Shown here: piece after piece, positions 11,586 through 21,660 of the stretch
Layout of the letters: each line of letters starts with the position of its first letter
How positions within the stretch are numbered: the stretch's first letter is position 1
Assembly (NCBI GenBank): GCA_030686995.1
Contig: CM060708.1
Span: 264,062,544-264,126,543, forward strand
Source: Artemisia argyi
Lineage: Eukaryota > Streptophyta > Magnoliopsida > Asterales > Asteraceae
Reading direction: 5' to 3'
Length of the DNA stretch: 64,000 nucleotides
Made by a program: the position numbers and the translations under genes
The notes under the pieces: generated by a model
Databases searched by the model: none
What the model saw: only the letters and a program-made list of their open reading frames with translations
Told to the model about the DNA's origin: nothing

Positions 11586-12640
11586 AGGCATTTTGGAAAA
11601 CCTTTGCCATATATAATATTTGAAGTTTGAAATGAAGAGATGAACACAATTTTCCAATTTCCCGCCATGGTTTAAAGAGGTTGTTTTGCATATTGAATCG
11701 TTGCCATGTTGTTTTGCTTATTGAATCGTTGCCATATATAGTGTTCTTTATATAGGTATTGATATGTGTTATATATGGTATGAGAGTTGGCATGCATAAT
11801 GTTTTCAAATTTCATTGGCCTAATATATGTTATATATGGCATGAGAGTTGGCATGCATGTTATATATGGTATGAGAGTTGGCATGCATAATGTTTTCAAT
11901 TTCATTGGCCTAGCATTTCACATTAATTTCGTGAACCATTTTCAACAATTTAAGTTTTTCAACATTCAACAAAGTCAAGATTCAAGTTTTGACCATTTTT
12001 CTTTTTATGTAGTTAAGATAAGATAATTATTTGCCACATATAATTTACGTTTTAAGTCTTAAGTTTTCCCATTTGCCAAATTTGTTAGTCAACCATTCCT
12101 AAGATTGTTGTGTGCTGTAATGTGGTAGTATACCACTTACACTTACCGAATATATATTTTTCAATATAGTGAATATACTATATAAATAGTGACATTCCAT
12201 AATGAAAATTCATTTGACACCCATTCCATGCACATTAGTAAATATACTATATAAATAGTTTCTTACTTTCTTATAGATCCATGTAATAGTCAAACAATGT
12301 TTACATTAAACGTATTTTAAGTGTATAACATTAAACGTGTGGTGCTTTAAGTGTATGTATTAAGTAGATGTTCACATTCTCTCACATTTGACTATTTTTC
12401 AACACTCAACATTTCACTTGACCATTTTCATTTTATATGTAGTTAAGATATAGTACTGAATATGTCAAGTTAAATTATTGCTTTGCCAATGGGATTTTGT
12501 TTACTTTTATGTTACATAAATCATTAATAATTGATGTATGATTTTCAAGATTTTTATATGCTCTTTAATACATGTTAAGAATTATTTATGCATGTTTATA
12601 ATTTTGCTTGAGTTGCATTATTGCATGTTACAATCGTTTG
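11586..12640. other. AT-rich intergenic sequence with short tandem repeats
   Basis: Three copies of a roughly 30 bp unit containing GTTATATATGG and ATGAGAGTTGGCATGCAT lie at about 11770-11895; two of them extend into TAATGTTTTCAA and TTCATTGGCCTA. GAATATACTATATAAATAG-like words recur near 12170 and 12238. No coding frame is supported. Confidence 0.55.
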
Positions 12641-12764
12641 CAAGTATATTTTGATATATTCACGTTCTATTTTTAAGGTTACACAAAACACTTACCACAA
12701 TATCGTATATCTTTAATTGTTTGTCGCTAGGAATTTCCCTTGCTATGCACGAATACTCGCCTAA
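12641..12764 (+). mobile_element. Helitron 3'-end remnant
   Basis: The sequence CACGTTCTAT...ACACAAAACACTTACC...TTTGTCGCTAG...TTGCTATGCAC...ACTCGCCTAA resembles the Helitron 3' end at 44400-44510. It keeps a decayed terminal hairpin and a CTAA end in place of CTAG. The rest of the element is not recognisable. Confidence 0.6.
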
Positions 12765-13049
12765 TATTAGTTATTAAAGAATGTCCAACTTAAAGAAAAT
12801 GGGTGGTTAAATGGTGAGTTTCAAGATTTGAAATATTAAAAGGTGTTAATAATTTGAGTGTATGAGATCGAAAGAACGACTTTCATTTCTAATATAATTG
12901 TTTATTTGACGGATACAATATTTTAGAATTGGAACGAAATCTATGAATATAAGCATATTTTATAGTTTATACCCACTAAAAGTGATGTTTTTACAAACTC
13001 ATAACCATTCTCGCATTTATATTTTATAATAACTTTCCTTTTACAAACC
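12765..13049. other. Intergenic, nothing recognised
   Basis: AT-rich sequence between a Helitron remnant and the Cassandra array. No supported frame or repeat. Confidence 0.5.
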
Positions 13050-13054
13050 AAATA

Positions 13055-13831
13055 TGTAACACCCCGCCTTACGCAGATCACAATATTGTCCGCTTTGCCC
13101 GCAGGCTCACGACTTTGTTTTTGTGGCCTCATTTGAAGACTTCCCGGAAGGTCACCCAAGCCAGTACTACTCTCAAATGAGCACGCTTAACTGCCAGTTC
13201 CTAAGAACTCCACCCGCAGTAGACCACAAAACGCGTTATGTCATTGTAAGGCGAATGTTATCTTATGAGCCCAACATCTCTCCAGGCCACGGCCGATGTG
13301 GGATTTGCCTAGGGTGTTACAATCACCCCCCCTTAGGGACTCATCGTCCTCGATGAGGTTTGCCCCACCATCCCGAACGGCTCAGGAGTGGCTCTGATAC
13401 CACTTGTAACACCCCGCCTTACGCAGACCACAATATTGTCCGCTTTGCCCGCAAGCTCACGACTTTGTTTTTGTGGCCTCATTTGAAGACTTCCCGGCAG
13501 GTCACCCAAGCCAGTACTACTCTCAAATGAGCACGCTTAACTGCCAGTTCCTAAGAACTCCACCCGCAGTAGACCACAAAACGCGTTATGTCATTGTAAG
13601 GCGAATGTTATCTTATGAGCCCAGCATCTCTCCAGGCCACGGCCGATGTGGGATTTGCCTAGGGTGTTACAAAGTGCTACCCTCAAATGAGCACGCTTAA
13701 CTGCCAGTTCCTAAGAACTCCACCCGCAGTAGACCACAAAACGCGTTGTGTCATTGTAAGGCAAATGTTATCTTATATACCCAGCATCTCTCCAGGCCAC
13801 AGCCGATGTGGGATTTGCCTAGGGTGTTACA
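13055..13831 (-). mobile_element. Cassandra-type TRIM retrotransposon with three LTRs (5S-like)
   Basis: There are two complete 267 bp LTRs (13055-13321 and 13405-13671) and a third partial LTR (13673-13831). On the minus strand LTRs run TGTAACACCC...GGGTGTTACA. Between the complete LTRs, 83 bp of internal sequence holds, in minus-strand order, TGGTATCAGAGCC (Met-tRNA primer site) and a polypurine tract (AAGGGGGGGTGAT). Each complete LTR contains a 5S rRNA-like segment (AGTTAAGCGTGC, AGAGTAGTACT, GGGTGACC, CCGGGAAGTC), the defining mark of Cassandra elements. These are non-coding and depend on other elements for movement. The target duplication AAATA brackets the whole three-LTR block (13050-13054 and 13832-13836). 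Confidence 0.9.
13135..13215 (-). other. 5S rRNA-like segment in Cassandra LTR (right-hand copies at ~13485-13565 and, partial, ~13673-13720)
   Basis: The minus strand reads AGAACTCC-like, then CAGTTAAGCGTGCTC, AGAGTAGTACTGG, TGGGTGACCTTCCGGGAAG. It matches the internal control region (A box to C box) and loop of plant 5S rRNA. It is retrotransposon-borne and diverged at both 5S termini, so it is not a functional 5S gene. Confidence 0.85.
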
Positions 13832-13836
13832 AAATA

Positions 13837-14677
13837 CCTCTTATAAAATTGCAACAAGGAAGGAATAGAATGAGTTATGAGAGCAATGACTTTTTTTCAA
13901 CGTTTATTATTGATGATCAATAATCGAACGAACTGATTTAGTTGCGTAACATGACAAATTATAATTTTAGAGAACACATTCAATGGAATTTTCCACACAC
14001 ATAAAATACTTTACGCTCTAGAAAGCACATACTAATCATAGACTATTTAGTTGAATACACAAATACAATATTTAATATTTATTTCTTAAACGTCTATTTA
14101 TGGGCTTTTCATTGTAATCTTCTTCCTTGAGTGCGATTTGACATTTTGTTTTAATGGTTATGCGAAGTGTTTTAAAAACCGATTGAATCAGATAGTTCAA
14201 CCGGGAATCAAACCATCCGGTTTAACCTGAAAAACTCCGGGTTTAACCAAGGAACCGGAAAAGAAGCCGGTGTGATGTCTGCTTCAGTTTTAAAAACCAT
14301 GGTTATGCTTATGCAAAAGTAAAAACTGGTATTTATCATAAGTTGTCGAAATTGAATACACGAAAAAACAATATATTAAATCAAAACCATAATCAGGAAA
14401 CAAGAAATTAATCACATGGAGTACCTAGCTATCATAACAAAGAAGAAGCATGAAATTATTTCACAATAAAACTACTTAAAATTATATTTTAAGTGACAAG
14501 TACATCGTAAACTTTCTCTAACTATAGAACAAAGTCAACATATCACATCTATGATACATATGAACATAAAGACACTTTTTGATACATAACATGCTTCAAG
14601 ATAAATTTGGATCGAAAGTCACAGTACATAATAATAAAATCAACCAAAGCATAGATTATAAGGTTTAGAGTGAGAAA
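13837..14677. other. Intergenic; small CCGG-rich remnant
   Basis: AT-rich, with no coding frame supported. A segment at about 14165-14290 with TTTTAAAAACCG, CAACCGGGAATC, CCGGTTTAACC and GAACCGG looks like a fragment of the CCGG-rich repeats found in the Helitrons at 20-27 kb. No terminal structure was found. Confidence 0.45.
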
Positions 14678-14806
14678 TCATCCACGAATATGTTTGACCT
14701 TATGCCACCCTTTTTTGCAGGAATATGTAACCTTTCTAAAACCGTTTTTGAAGAACCTCTTAACATCTCTAGCTCTTCCCCTTACTTGCGTCCCAAAACT
14801 GGCCAT
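14678..14806 (-). CDS. Small basic peptide ORF (42 aa) with its own TATA box
   Basis: On the minus strand ATG 14806-14804 opens a 42-codon frame ending TGA at 14680-14678. The peptide starts MASFGTQVRGRARDVKRFF and ends KKGWHKVKHIRG. It is rich in Arg/Lys, with one Cys and one Trp and no acidic residue other than one Asp. A good TATA box (CTTATATAG on minus, about 14913-14905) lies about 100 nt upstream. The intervening sequence is C/A-rich and uninterrupted like a plant 5' leader. I do not recognise the family. It lacks the conserved C-terminal region of DVL/RTFL peptides and has no signal peptide. The ORF is too short to trust alone; the support is the promoter-like upstream and the non-random composition. 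Confidence 0.4.
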   Translation of the reverse strand: MASFGTQVRGRARDVKRFFKNGFRKVTYSCKKGWHKVKHIRG

Positions 14807-14904
14807 GTTCAATATTCGACTTGGTAGACTTTGAGGAAATGATAATTTGTTGTTTAGTTGAGTGGGTTTTAATAAAGCAAATGATAAGGTGATCGATACT
14901 ACTA

Positions 14905-14913
14905 CTATATAAG
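14905..14913 (-). promoter_or_regulatory. TATA box of the 42-aa ORF
   Basis: CTTATATAG on the minus strand lies about 100 nt before the ATG at 14806. Transcription would start near 14880-14875. Confidence 0.4.
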
Positions 14914-15322
14914 ATGGAGGTATTAAAGAAATGTTGGGTCCAAATTATGACAACGAAACGTGGCAGTCGACATAGGATAAAAAGGTTCCTTGTTATCTTT
15001 TCTTTCCTTTAACATTAAACAATATCATGATGAGTTTACTATCGAATAATCTTATCTGTATCAATAGTTTACAAGTACAAAGGTGATATTTTCTCGCACG
15101 ACTTCACTTGGCACACAACAAACTGATGTGTAAAGAATAAAGACTTCGAAAAAATGACCAAAAAGTCTTTACACAATAATTTGCTAAGATGTAATGGTAA
15201 CTTTCCTTCACCTTTAATCTCACTATCATTTCATCGTCACATTGCCATTTAGCATATCATTGCTCTCCTCACTTTTCACCTACAATAGTCATCACTCTTC
15301 TCACTTTTCTTAAAAATATCTA
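14914..15322. other. Intergenic, nothing recognised
   Basis: AT/CT-rich sequence. The part at 15180-15320 (repeated TTTCACCT, CTCACTTTT words) resembles, in reverse complement, the stretch at about 48800-48920. It may be a shared transposon end. No frame is supported. Confidence 0.4.
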
Positions 15323-15330
15323 CTTTAAAC

Positions 15331-15605
15331 TAAGGTTGAGCAAACTGACCGTTTCGACCGGACCGACCGAGACCGACCGGACCGAAGGATCAGCGGTCCG
15401 GTCTCAGTGACGGGTTTTTCTTTATTTCGGTCTCGGTCTGGTCTAAAAACCGACCATTTTGCCTTCTTGGACCGGACCGAGACCGACCTGACCGGACCGA
15501 TCACATTTGGTCTCATTCTCATTCTCGGTCTTAGCTTTTGGGTTATTTCGGTCTCGGTCTTGGTCGGTTCAGTCAGGTCCGATCTTCGACCGATGATCAG
15601 CCCTA
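15331..15605. mobile_element. hAT-like MITE rich in GACCG repeats
   Basis: The 275 bp element has imperfect terminal inverted repeats (TAAGGTTGAGCA at left; TGATCAGCCCTA at right, reading TAGGGCTGATCA inverted). It is flanked by an 8 bp target duplication with one mismatch (CTTTAAAC / CTTTATAC). The interior is dominated by GACCGGACCGA and CGGTCTCGGTCT words. TAGGGCTG-type ends with 8 bp duplications fit non-autonomous hAT elements. Confidence 0.65.
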
Positions 15606-15613
15606 CTTTATAC

Positions 15614-16000
15614 AACATACCTCATAAAATAATCTACACAAACTCACATATCAAATAAATAACAATAAAAACATCCATTAAGGCCCACAAACACATGGTA
15701 CACGAGAGTGATCAGCTTCACTTTTTACTCTTTGTTTTTGTTGTCACGCATGACGAAAGACACTCACAATATAAGTGACACGTTAAGTGGGTGGTGAAGG
15801 GTGAGGGGTCACACCCACTGCACCCGGTCTAAGTGAAATCTTTAACAATGTCTCTTTATCAAATCTTCTTAACTATTTTTTATTATTATTATTATTATTA
15901 TTTTTATTCGTTTTCTTTTTCTTCTTCCGTTGTTACTTTGTTACTAATAAAATTGATACGCGGAAAAAAAAATTAGAATCCATGACTGAAGTCAAACGTC
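15614..16000. other. Intergenic with a TTA microsatellite
   Basis: No gene is seen. A (TTA/TAT)n run lies at about 15878-15905, followed by T/C-rich sequence. Confidence 0.5.
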
Positions 16001-17225
16001 AATACTACTATGAGGCGTTTTATTTTGCAAACTCAAAAATACTCACATACCAATGGACCAATCAGAAGCCTCCATTTAAAAAAATATAAAAAACACGGAG
16101 GGATCATTTTTGCCAACTCACCAAACTTACCCCACCCCTTACCTCTCACTTTACATACATCAGATATTATAAAAAACCAACTTTCTCTCTCTAACCATCA
16201 TAAAAAAACCACCATAACAAATAAAAAATAACCACTTTTTAACCATTCAAATCATCAATAAAACACAAAAATTGAAGAATCATCGAGTGCACAAGCAGAT
16301 CCACGAAAAAACCGGTTCAAAATGAACCTACTGAATCTCGGGATGAAGGTATGATGCTTCTGACTAATTATTTAGTTGTTTTATTAGTTGTGTTTTTTAG
16401 TGTTTACATTTGGTTGAGTTTCTGAGTAAAAAAAAACTTTGTATACATGGATGCACACCAAGTGTTTGATGAAATGTGTGACTGAAAAGTATCAGCAGTG
16501 ATATTTGAAGTTGAACTGTATACGTGTGTATCACCAGTGATATTTGAAGTTGAACAGTATATGTGTATTATCACTAGTGATATTTGTATTTGACTTAACC
16601 GTGCAAATCACATAAAGCACACAGAAAATGAAACAATCGACATCTAAAACAACGAATACTTTAGTTTTTACTGTTATAGAATCATTATTAGTGTGTTTTA
16701 CTAGTTAATTTTCGATAATTTGTGATGTTGTGATGATTTATGTGATAATATGAGAGATTAAAAGTTAGGTTTAACAGAACAAAAGATATGTTGTGATGCT
16801 TCTGTTTGATTTGTGGTGGATTTGTATGTTTAATGATTGTGCATGTTTCAAAAGATTTTACCGCGGTATTTAAAAACAATATTGACTGGCAGTGTATTAC
16901 ATGTGATATAAAAGTTAAATTATTGTTAATTGATAGAATATCTATTGTTATTTGAAAACAAATAGTTATTTGTTTGACATATGATATTGAAATCAAATGA
17001 ACTATTCGTACACTAACAAAAATTATGAAAATATTTTGATGCAGATTTGAATGAGACCTGTGCAAAAAACAGTCTCATCAAACGAAAAGAATCAACAACA
17101 AGTGCAATTGTCGTTGAAAAAAGCACATCTCCACAACCAAATTGAAGAAGCTCAAACACTTGTGATATCACAAGTTCCTCCATCACCACAATTGATTCAA
17201 CAAATAGAAGAAAGCTGACACACAT

Positions 17226-17420
17226 GTGATATCGCCAGAGATATCACCTGTGATATCACAGGTGGAATCACCTGTGATATCACAGGTGGTATCACTTGTG
17301 ATATCACCTGTGATATCACCTGTGATATCAAAAGTTCCTCCGAAAGCATCTGGGAATAAAATGAAAGTGTTGGTTGATGAACCAATGAAGAGGACGATTG
17401 TTGAAGAACAAAGTAAATAA
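17226..17420 (+). pseudogene. Repeat-encoded VISPVISQ peptide segment, part of a broken ORF
   Basis: The frame encodes alternating ISP/VISQV units followed by VPPKASGNKMKVLVDEPM and ends TAA at 17418-17420. The DNA unit is the palindrome GTGATATCAC with CCTGT/AGGTG spacers. Upstream (17100-17210) a different frame reads QIEEAQTLVISQVPPSPQL with the same style. The frame changes near 17210 (one extra A in AGAAAGCTGA), so an original longer exon appears broken. It is probably the N-terminal region of the same FAR1/MULE-like protein; function is unknown. Confidence 0.35.
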
Positions 17421-17993
17421 AACAAGTTGATGAAAACAGTTGCGTTGTTATGTTTTAATCTATACGGTTATAAATAAATGTGTATAGTTGACAAGTTGGA
17501 AGTCAATAGTACGTATTTAATTTGACTGAATCATGTTATTTGTCACAAGAGATTCAAACTCACAGAAATGGGCCATAGTGAGCAATTGTTTAATCCATCT
17601 TGATTTGTGAATATTTGTTTGATAAAGTTTTGAGTGGTATTTAGTTTAATATGGTAATATGAAAAGTGAACAGTGTCATACATGTAGTATCACCAGTGAT
17701 ATTTGAAGTTGAACTGCATATGTGTATTATCACTAGTGATATTTGTATTATCACTTGTGAAATTTTGTATATTTTATAGGTTTTTTTGTTTACTTGTTAA
17801 GCTTTATTTTACTAGTGCTATTGAGTAAACCTAACAATTCAGAGAAAAAAAAAAATAGTACCACAAATGATATACAAGTCCAAGATAAAATTAGCAATGC
17901 TATTAAATAAACCTAACAATTCAGTAAAAAAATCAATCAATCAACAAACTAATACTTCAATTGCAGCGACTGAGAAACCGCCTCCACTTTCAA

Positions 17994-18280
17994 CTACACC
18001 ACCACCCAATTGACATTTGAAACTTTTCCCTTGTTTGGACAAGTATGTCTATTATGATCAATTAAACTACAAATATTAAAACCCTTCTTTTGGTTCTTAC
18101 TTTTCTCGATAGCTTTCTCACGTCCACCCTTAATACGGTCATTCTTATGTCCTTTAGGAGGATTCTTTATACCCATAAAATCTTGAACAATATCACAAAC
18201 TTTTCGGGGTGGAAGACTTGGCAAATCAGTCTCAACTTTTGACTTTAGCTCTCTCAGGTTGTCTACAAAAGTAGTCCAGT
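17994..18280 (-). pseudogene. FAR1/FRS-like C-terminal zinc-knuckle fragment
   Basis: The minus-strand frame encodes a linker (FVDNLRELKSKVETDLPSLP), a basic segment (PPKGHKNDRIKGGREKAIEK) and a Cys-x2-Cys-like/His/Cys cluster (ICSLIDHNRHTCPNKGK). It ends at TAG 17996-17994. Basic KGGREKAIEKSK followed by a short zinc knuckle is typical of the C-terminus of FAR1-related proteins and the MULE transposases they derive from. The knuckle has Ser-Leu in place of the second Cys seen in most members (CSLCG-type), so it may be damaged. The N-terminal DNA-binding and transposase domains are missing nearby. Confidence 0.55.
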
Positions 18281-18330
18281 ATCATAGACAGCTTATCAGT
18301 AATTACAACAATAAGAAACAGATTATCAAA

Positions 18331-18490
18331 TATATCACTGGTGATACTACACATATATCAAACATATCACTGGTGATACTACATATATATCAAGCATATC
18401 ACTGGTGATACTACACATATATCAAGCATATCACTCGTGATACTACACATATATCAAGCATATCACTGGTGATACTACACATATATCAAA
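18331..18490. repeat. Five tandem ~32 bp units with a palindromic core
   Basis: Five units of CATATCACTGGTGATACTACACATATATCAAG-type sequence (written here as core TATCACTGGTGATA plus TACACATATATCAAG spacer). One core is changed to TATCACTCGTGATA. The same core occurs singly elsewhere at 16.5-18.9 kb. Confidence 0.8.
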
Positions 18491-19190
18491 CATATAAAAT
18501 CCAATAATGATCTTCATTACATACTCAGCATTAAACTCAGAAACAACACGAAAAATGCCAAGAACTCCATAAGCTTTTTTGGTAGCCGTGCAATCATTTA
18601 AATAGAGCACCACATAAAAGACTTCTAAACATTGTAGGCTACACCTTAATTAATAAATAATAAGCAATATTACACTATAATTAATAACTTATCAGTAACT
18701 TATACGCACAGCTTATCACCACAAACTTATATTTTCATCCTCATCAAAATGTCAAAAATATTATATAAGAAAATGAAACATCTTAACATAAACAACTTAT
18801 AAATAAATAGACTAACAATTATCACTGGTGATACTAAACCAGCTTATAATTATCAACTTCAAATATCACTGGTGATACTAAACTTATGCTACAGAGCAGA
18901 TTCAAAACCACAATTTGACACAAAAATAGCATTCAAATGCAGTTAAAAATATAAATTCAACTAACAACTTAATTAATAAGCAAAATTACAAAAGCAGATA
19001 ACAAAATTATCAAATATTTTTTACTTACACATTTCATCAAACACTTGGTGTGCAGCTTGATAAGAAGAAATGTTAACAACTTGATTCACATAATTATCAA
19101 CTGATTCAACAACATTATCAACCGCAACAATATCAATCAAATCTGCTTTTGAAACAAACACTTATTTCAGATCAAAAGAAGCCATAAAAA

Positions 19191-19403
19191 ATGATGATAA
19201 TGATCGGAACGGTGATGGTGATCGGAGTGGTGCTGGTGATGGTGATCGGAACGGTGATGATGAAAGACACGGTAACTGTCGATCGGAACATTGATGGTAA
19301 TCGGAGTGGTGATCGGAACATTGATGGTGATGATGAGATGATGATCGGAACAGTGATGGTGATCGGAATAGTGATGGTGATGATGATCGAAATGGTAATA
19401 TAA
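19191..19403. repeat. GATCGGAACGGTGATGGT minisatellite
   Basis: Imperfect repeats of GATCGGAACGGTGATG and GATCGGAGTGGTGATG-type units fill this stretch. All frames stay open because of the repeat, which explains several spurious ORFs (His/Asp/Ser-rich or Met/Ile/Gly-rich). On the minus strand it precedes the short frame MASFDLK. Confidence 0.75.
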
Positions 19404-19858
19404 CTGATTTATGAATGGAAGGAATGAGAGCAGAGGAAACACACACGAAGTGTGTGTAAAAAATAAAGCGAATGAAAAAAGAAAAAGAAAAGAAGGGGAT
19501 TTATATAGTTGGGAGTATTAATGTTAAGCATATTAAATCTTAGATTAATCTAGGCCATTAGATAAAAAAGGATGGAGGATGGGGATTTGTGCATTGGTAT
19601 GTACAAAAATAAGGGTATGCAATTGAATTTTCCTCCGCTACTATAGTACTATGGCTAGAAATAAAATCTTTACTTTCTTATTACTATATCAAGTAAAGTT
19701 GTTGATAAAAGAATATCCTAATTTTGTCAAGAAATAAAGTGTTTACTTGTCTTATTAGTAGCAGAGTTAATATCAAATATGTTATCAAAATATGCCAAAT
19801 GTTCGCTTAAAGTGTTGACTTGTTCACTAAATTCATTCAATCCTATCTATGCTACATA

Positions 19859-20370
19859 TCTATACTACATATAAAGAAAAAATGGTCAATCTTGAAAAGT
19901 GAAAATCTTGAAAAAATTTTATTAAAGGAACATTACTTATTAAAACACAACATTTTATTATGAAATGTAATTAATACTCTTATTAAAACACAACATTACT
20001 TAAAAGTACAATAATTTATTCACATTGTACAACCAATTAAAAACATATCTACCAAATTAAATACAACCAATTAATACAAATCACAAACCGGGTTGACCCG
20101 GGACGCTTCAAGCCCGACGGGTTTAACCGGTTTAATTTGACCCGTTTTCGACCCAACCTAGCAAGTTGACCCGGTTTAAATCGACCAATTTTTCTACCGG
20201 AATGGTTCAACCGGTTGAACCACTCGGGTCGAACCGGGTTTCAAAACATTATGTTTAATTCCCAAATCTTCAAACTTTTATTATTTTTCATTTATAACCT
20301 ATAAAAAAAAATTATGAATAAACTATTTGTCGCTATAAAATCCTGTTGCTATGCACTGGTACTCATCTAT
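19859..20370 (+). mobile_element. Non-autonomous Helitron
   Basis: It begins TCTATACTACATATAAAG after an A and ends in a hairpin-like TGTTGCTATGCACTGG plus TACTCATCTAT before a T. This is the Helitron pattern (5' TC, 3' hairpin then CTAG), with the last base of CTAG mutated to T. The interior has the CCGGGTTGACCCGGGACGC block shared with the copies at 24.5-26.2 kb. No coding capacity. Confidence 0.75.
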
Positions 20371-20879
20371 TCTACCCTTGAACCTTGAAAGCCAAAAGGG
20401 CATTTAGGGTGAATAAAGGAAATATTGATCTGGAATGGAACATGCGTAAAATTTTGAATTGATCACTTATTAAGTAAATAAGACTTTTTCTTAAATCTTC
20501 TCATGTAAGCCTCATGATACCAGTTGTAACCCACCCCAATTACGCATTAAGAAACGCACCAGGATTTTATTCATGCACAAAGTATCAAACCATCATTCAG
20601 AAAACCCTTCATCATCATCATCCAAAAATCGCCACTATTAAGCTTACCCTGGAAGTTTAAAGAAATGTGTTTACTTATTTCTTTGTTTCTACTTTCATGA
20701 TTTTAATTGCATATTTTTTATTGTAGGCACTTTATAAAATGTAAAAAACCACATTGAATTCAAGCCCTTCAACAATTAGGTAACTCTTTTAGTTAATTTT
20801 TATATCACGATTGATTTGAATCATCTGCAATTTTAAGAAATTCCACAACGATTATTTTTTCTAATTGATCACATGTTAG
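20371..20879. other. Intergenic left of the non-autonomous LTR element
   Basis: No gene is seen. CATGATACCAGTTGTAACCC near 20512 resembles a reverse primer site next to an LTR edge, but no LTR pair was found for it. Confidence 0.4.
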
Positions 20880-20884
20880 GGTAA

Positions 20885-21181
20885 TGTTAGCCTTGCTATT
20901 TTATAAAAGATAACGTCACACATAAAGAAATAGACTAGATATCATACAAATAGTACTTTAGGGACTATTATTGTAATATAGGCAAACTAGTTATGTAATG
21001 AGCCTATAAATACCCCTCATGACTCTCCATGAGGGGTGTGGGAAAATAGTGTGTGTAACCAAACCTTTGTCATTTTAATAAACCACCTTTTCTTTACCTT
21101 TCTCTCTCTACTTTCTCTCTCTAAAACAATGATGTATTTTGATCAACCTCGACCTCCCGAAGGTGTTTCTTGGTCATAACA
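20885..21181 (+). repeat. 5' LTR of the non-autonomous element
   Basis: It is 297 bp with a TATA box (GCCTATAAATACCCC, about 21003-21017) and a CT-rich leader (CTCTCTCTACTTTCTCTC). The 3' LTR at 23260-23556 differs at about 20928/23309 (A/G) and in AACTAGTTATG versus AACTAGTGATG. Confidence 0.92.
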
Positions 21182-21254
21182 AGTGGTATCAGAGCTAACC
21201 GGGGGCGAATCATGGTGTTTTTGGGTGAAAAAATCGTGTTTTTGGGTTAAAAAA

Positions 21255-21660
21255 ACGGATCTGGTACTGTTCATCGAAATTTTGTCGAGTTTGAAAAATT
21301 TTTCGAGTTAGAAAAATGTTATCGAGTTAGCATGTTTCTATCGAGTTAGGTATTTTGACTTATCGAGTTTGGATCTTAAATCTTATCGAGTTAGGATCTA
21401 AAGTTGGCGAGTTAGCCTGTTCACCTAATTGTTTATCGAGTTAGGTTTTTTGTGGCTTATACCTAGACGAAACTCTGCCAAAATTAATCAAGGTTTATCG
21501 AGTTAGGATCCAAGGTTATCGAGTTTGAGGTATTATCGAGTTAGGGGTAGTACCGAGTTTGGAGCTTATCGAGTTTGGAGCTTATCAAGTTTGAAGGTTA
21601 CCGAGTTAGGAGATTGTCGAGTTTGGAGCTTATCGAGTTTGGGGCTATTATCGAGTTAGA
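21255..21660 (+). repeat. TTATCGAGTTAGG/TTATCGAGTTTGG repeat cluster
   Basis: About twenty copies of TCGAGTTAG or TCGAGTTTG, mostly preceded by TTA, are spaced 15-35 bp apart, just downstream of the primer site. A second internal family, GGAGTTACATTGTAGTGCTCA, occurs about three times at 22236-22420. Confidence 0.8.

Larger units (their letters stand above)
16001..19460. mobile_element. Decayed FAR1/MULE-type transposon or gene with inverted duplication
   Basis: The left part (plus strand) has a leader-like CT-rich tract, then short coding-like pieces: one reading NEPTESRDEG ending at a donor near 16348, and one at 17045-17420 rich in VISPVISQV repeats, with a one-base frameshift near 17210. 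The right part (minus strand) carries a zinc-knuckle segment (separate entry) and an exon-like stretch at 19019-19160. AHQVFDEMC is encoded on the plus strand at about 16451 and on the minus strand at about 19050. TATCACCAGTGATATTTGAAG also occurs in opposite orientation on the two sides. This indicates an inverted duplication or rearranged element. I saw no clean terminal repeats or target duplication, so the boundaries are approximate. Confidence 0.45.

Noticed and set aside
13123..13923. Three similar 75-78 codon frames (SFEDFP...SQYYSQMSTL)
   Set aside because: They are antisense readings of the 5S-like Cassandra LTRs, not genes.
14165..14290. hAT MITE with TTTTAAAAACC ends
   Set aside because: The two TTTTAAAAACC copies are in direct, not inverted, orientation and no target duplication was found.
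16480..18890. CRISPR-like array because of regular palindromic repeats
   Set aside because: Plant nuclear DNA; repeat spacers are themselves repeated and not unique, and no cas genes are present.
19162..19446. His/Asp/Ser-rich frames suggesting a metal-binding peptide
   Set aside because: All frames across a GATCGG minisatellite stay open, so composition reflects the repeat only.
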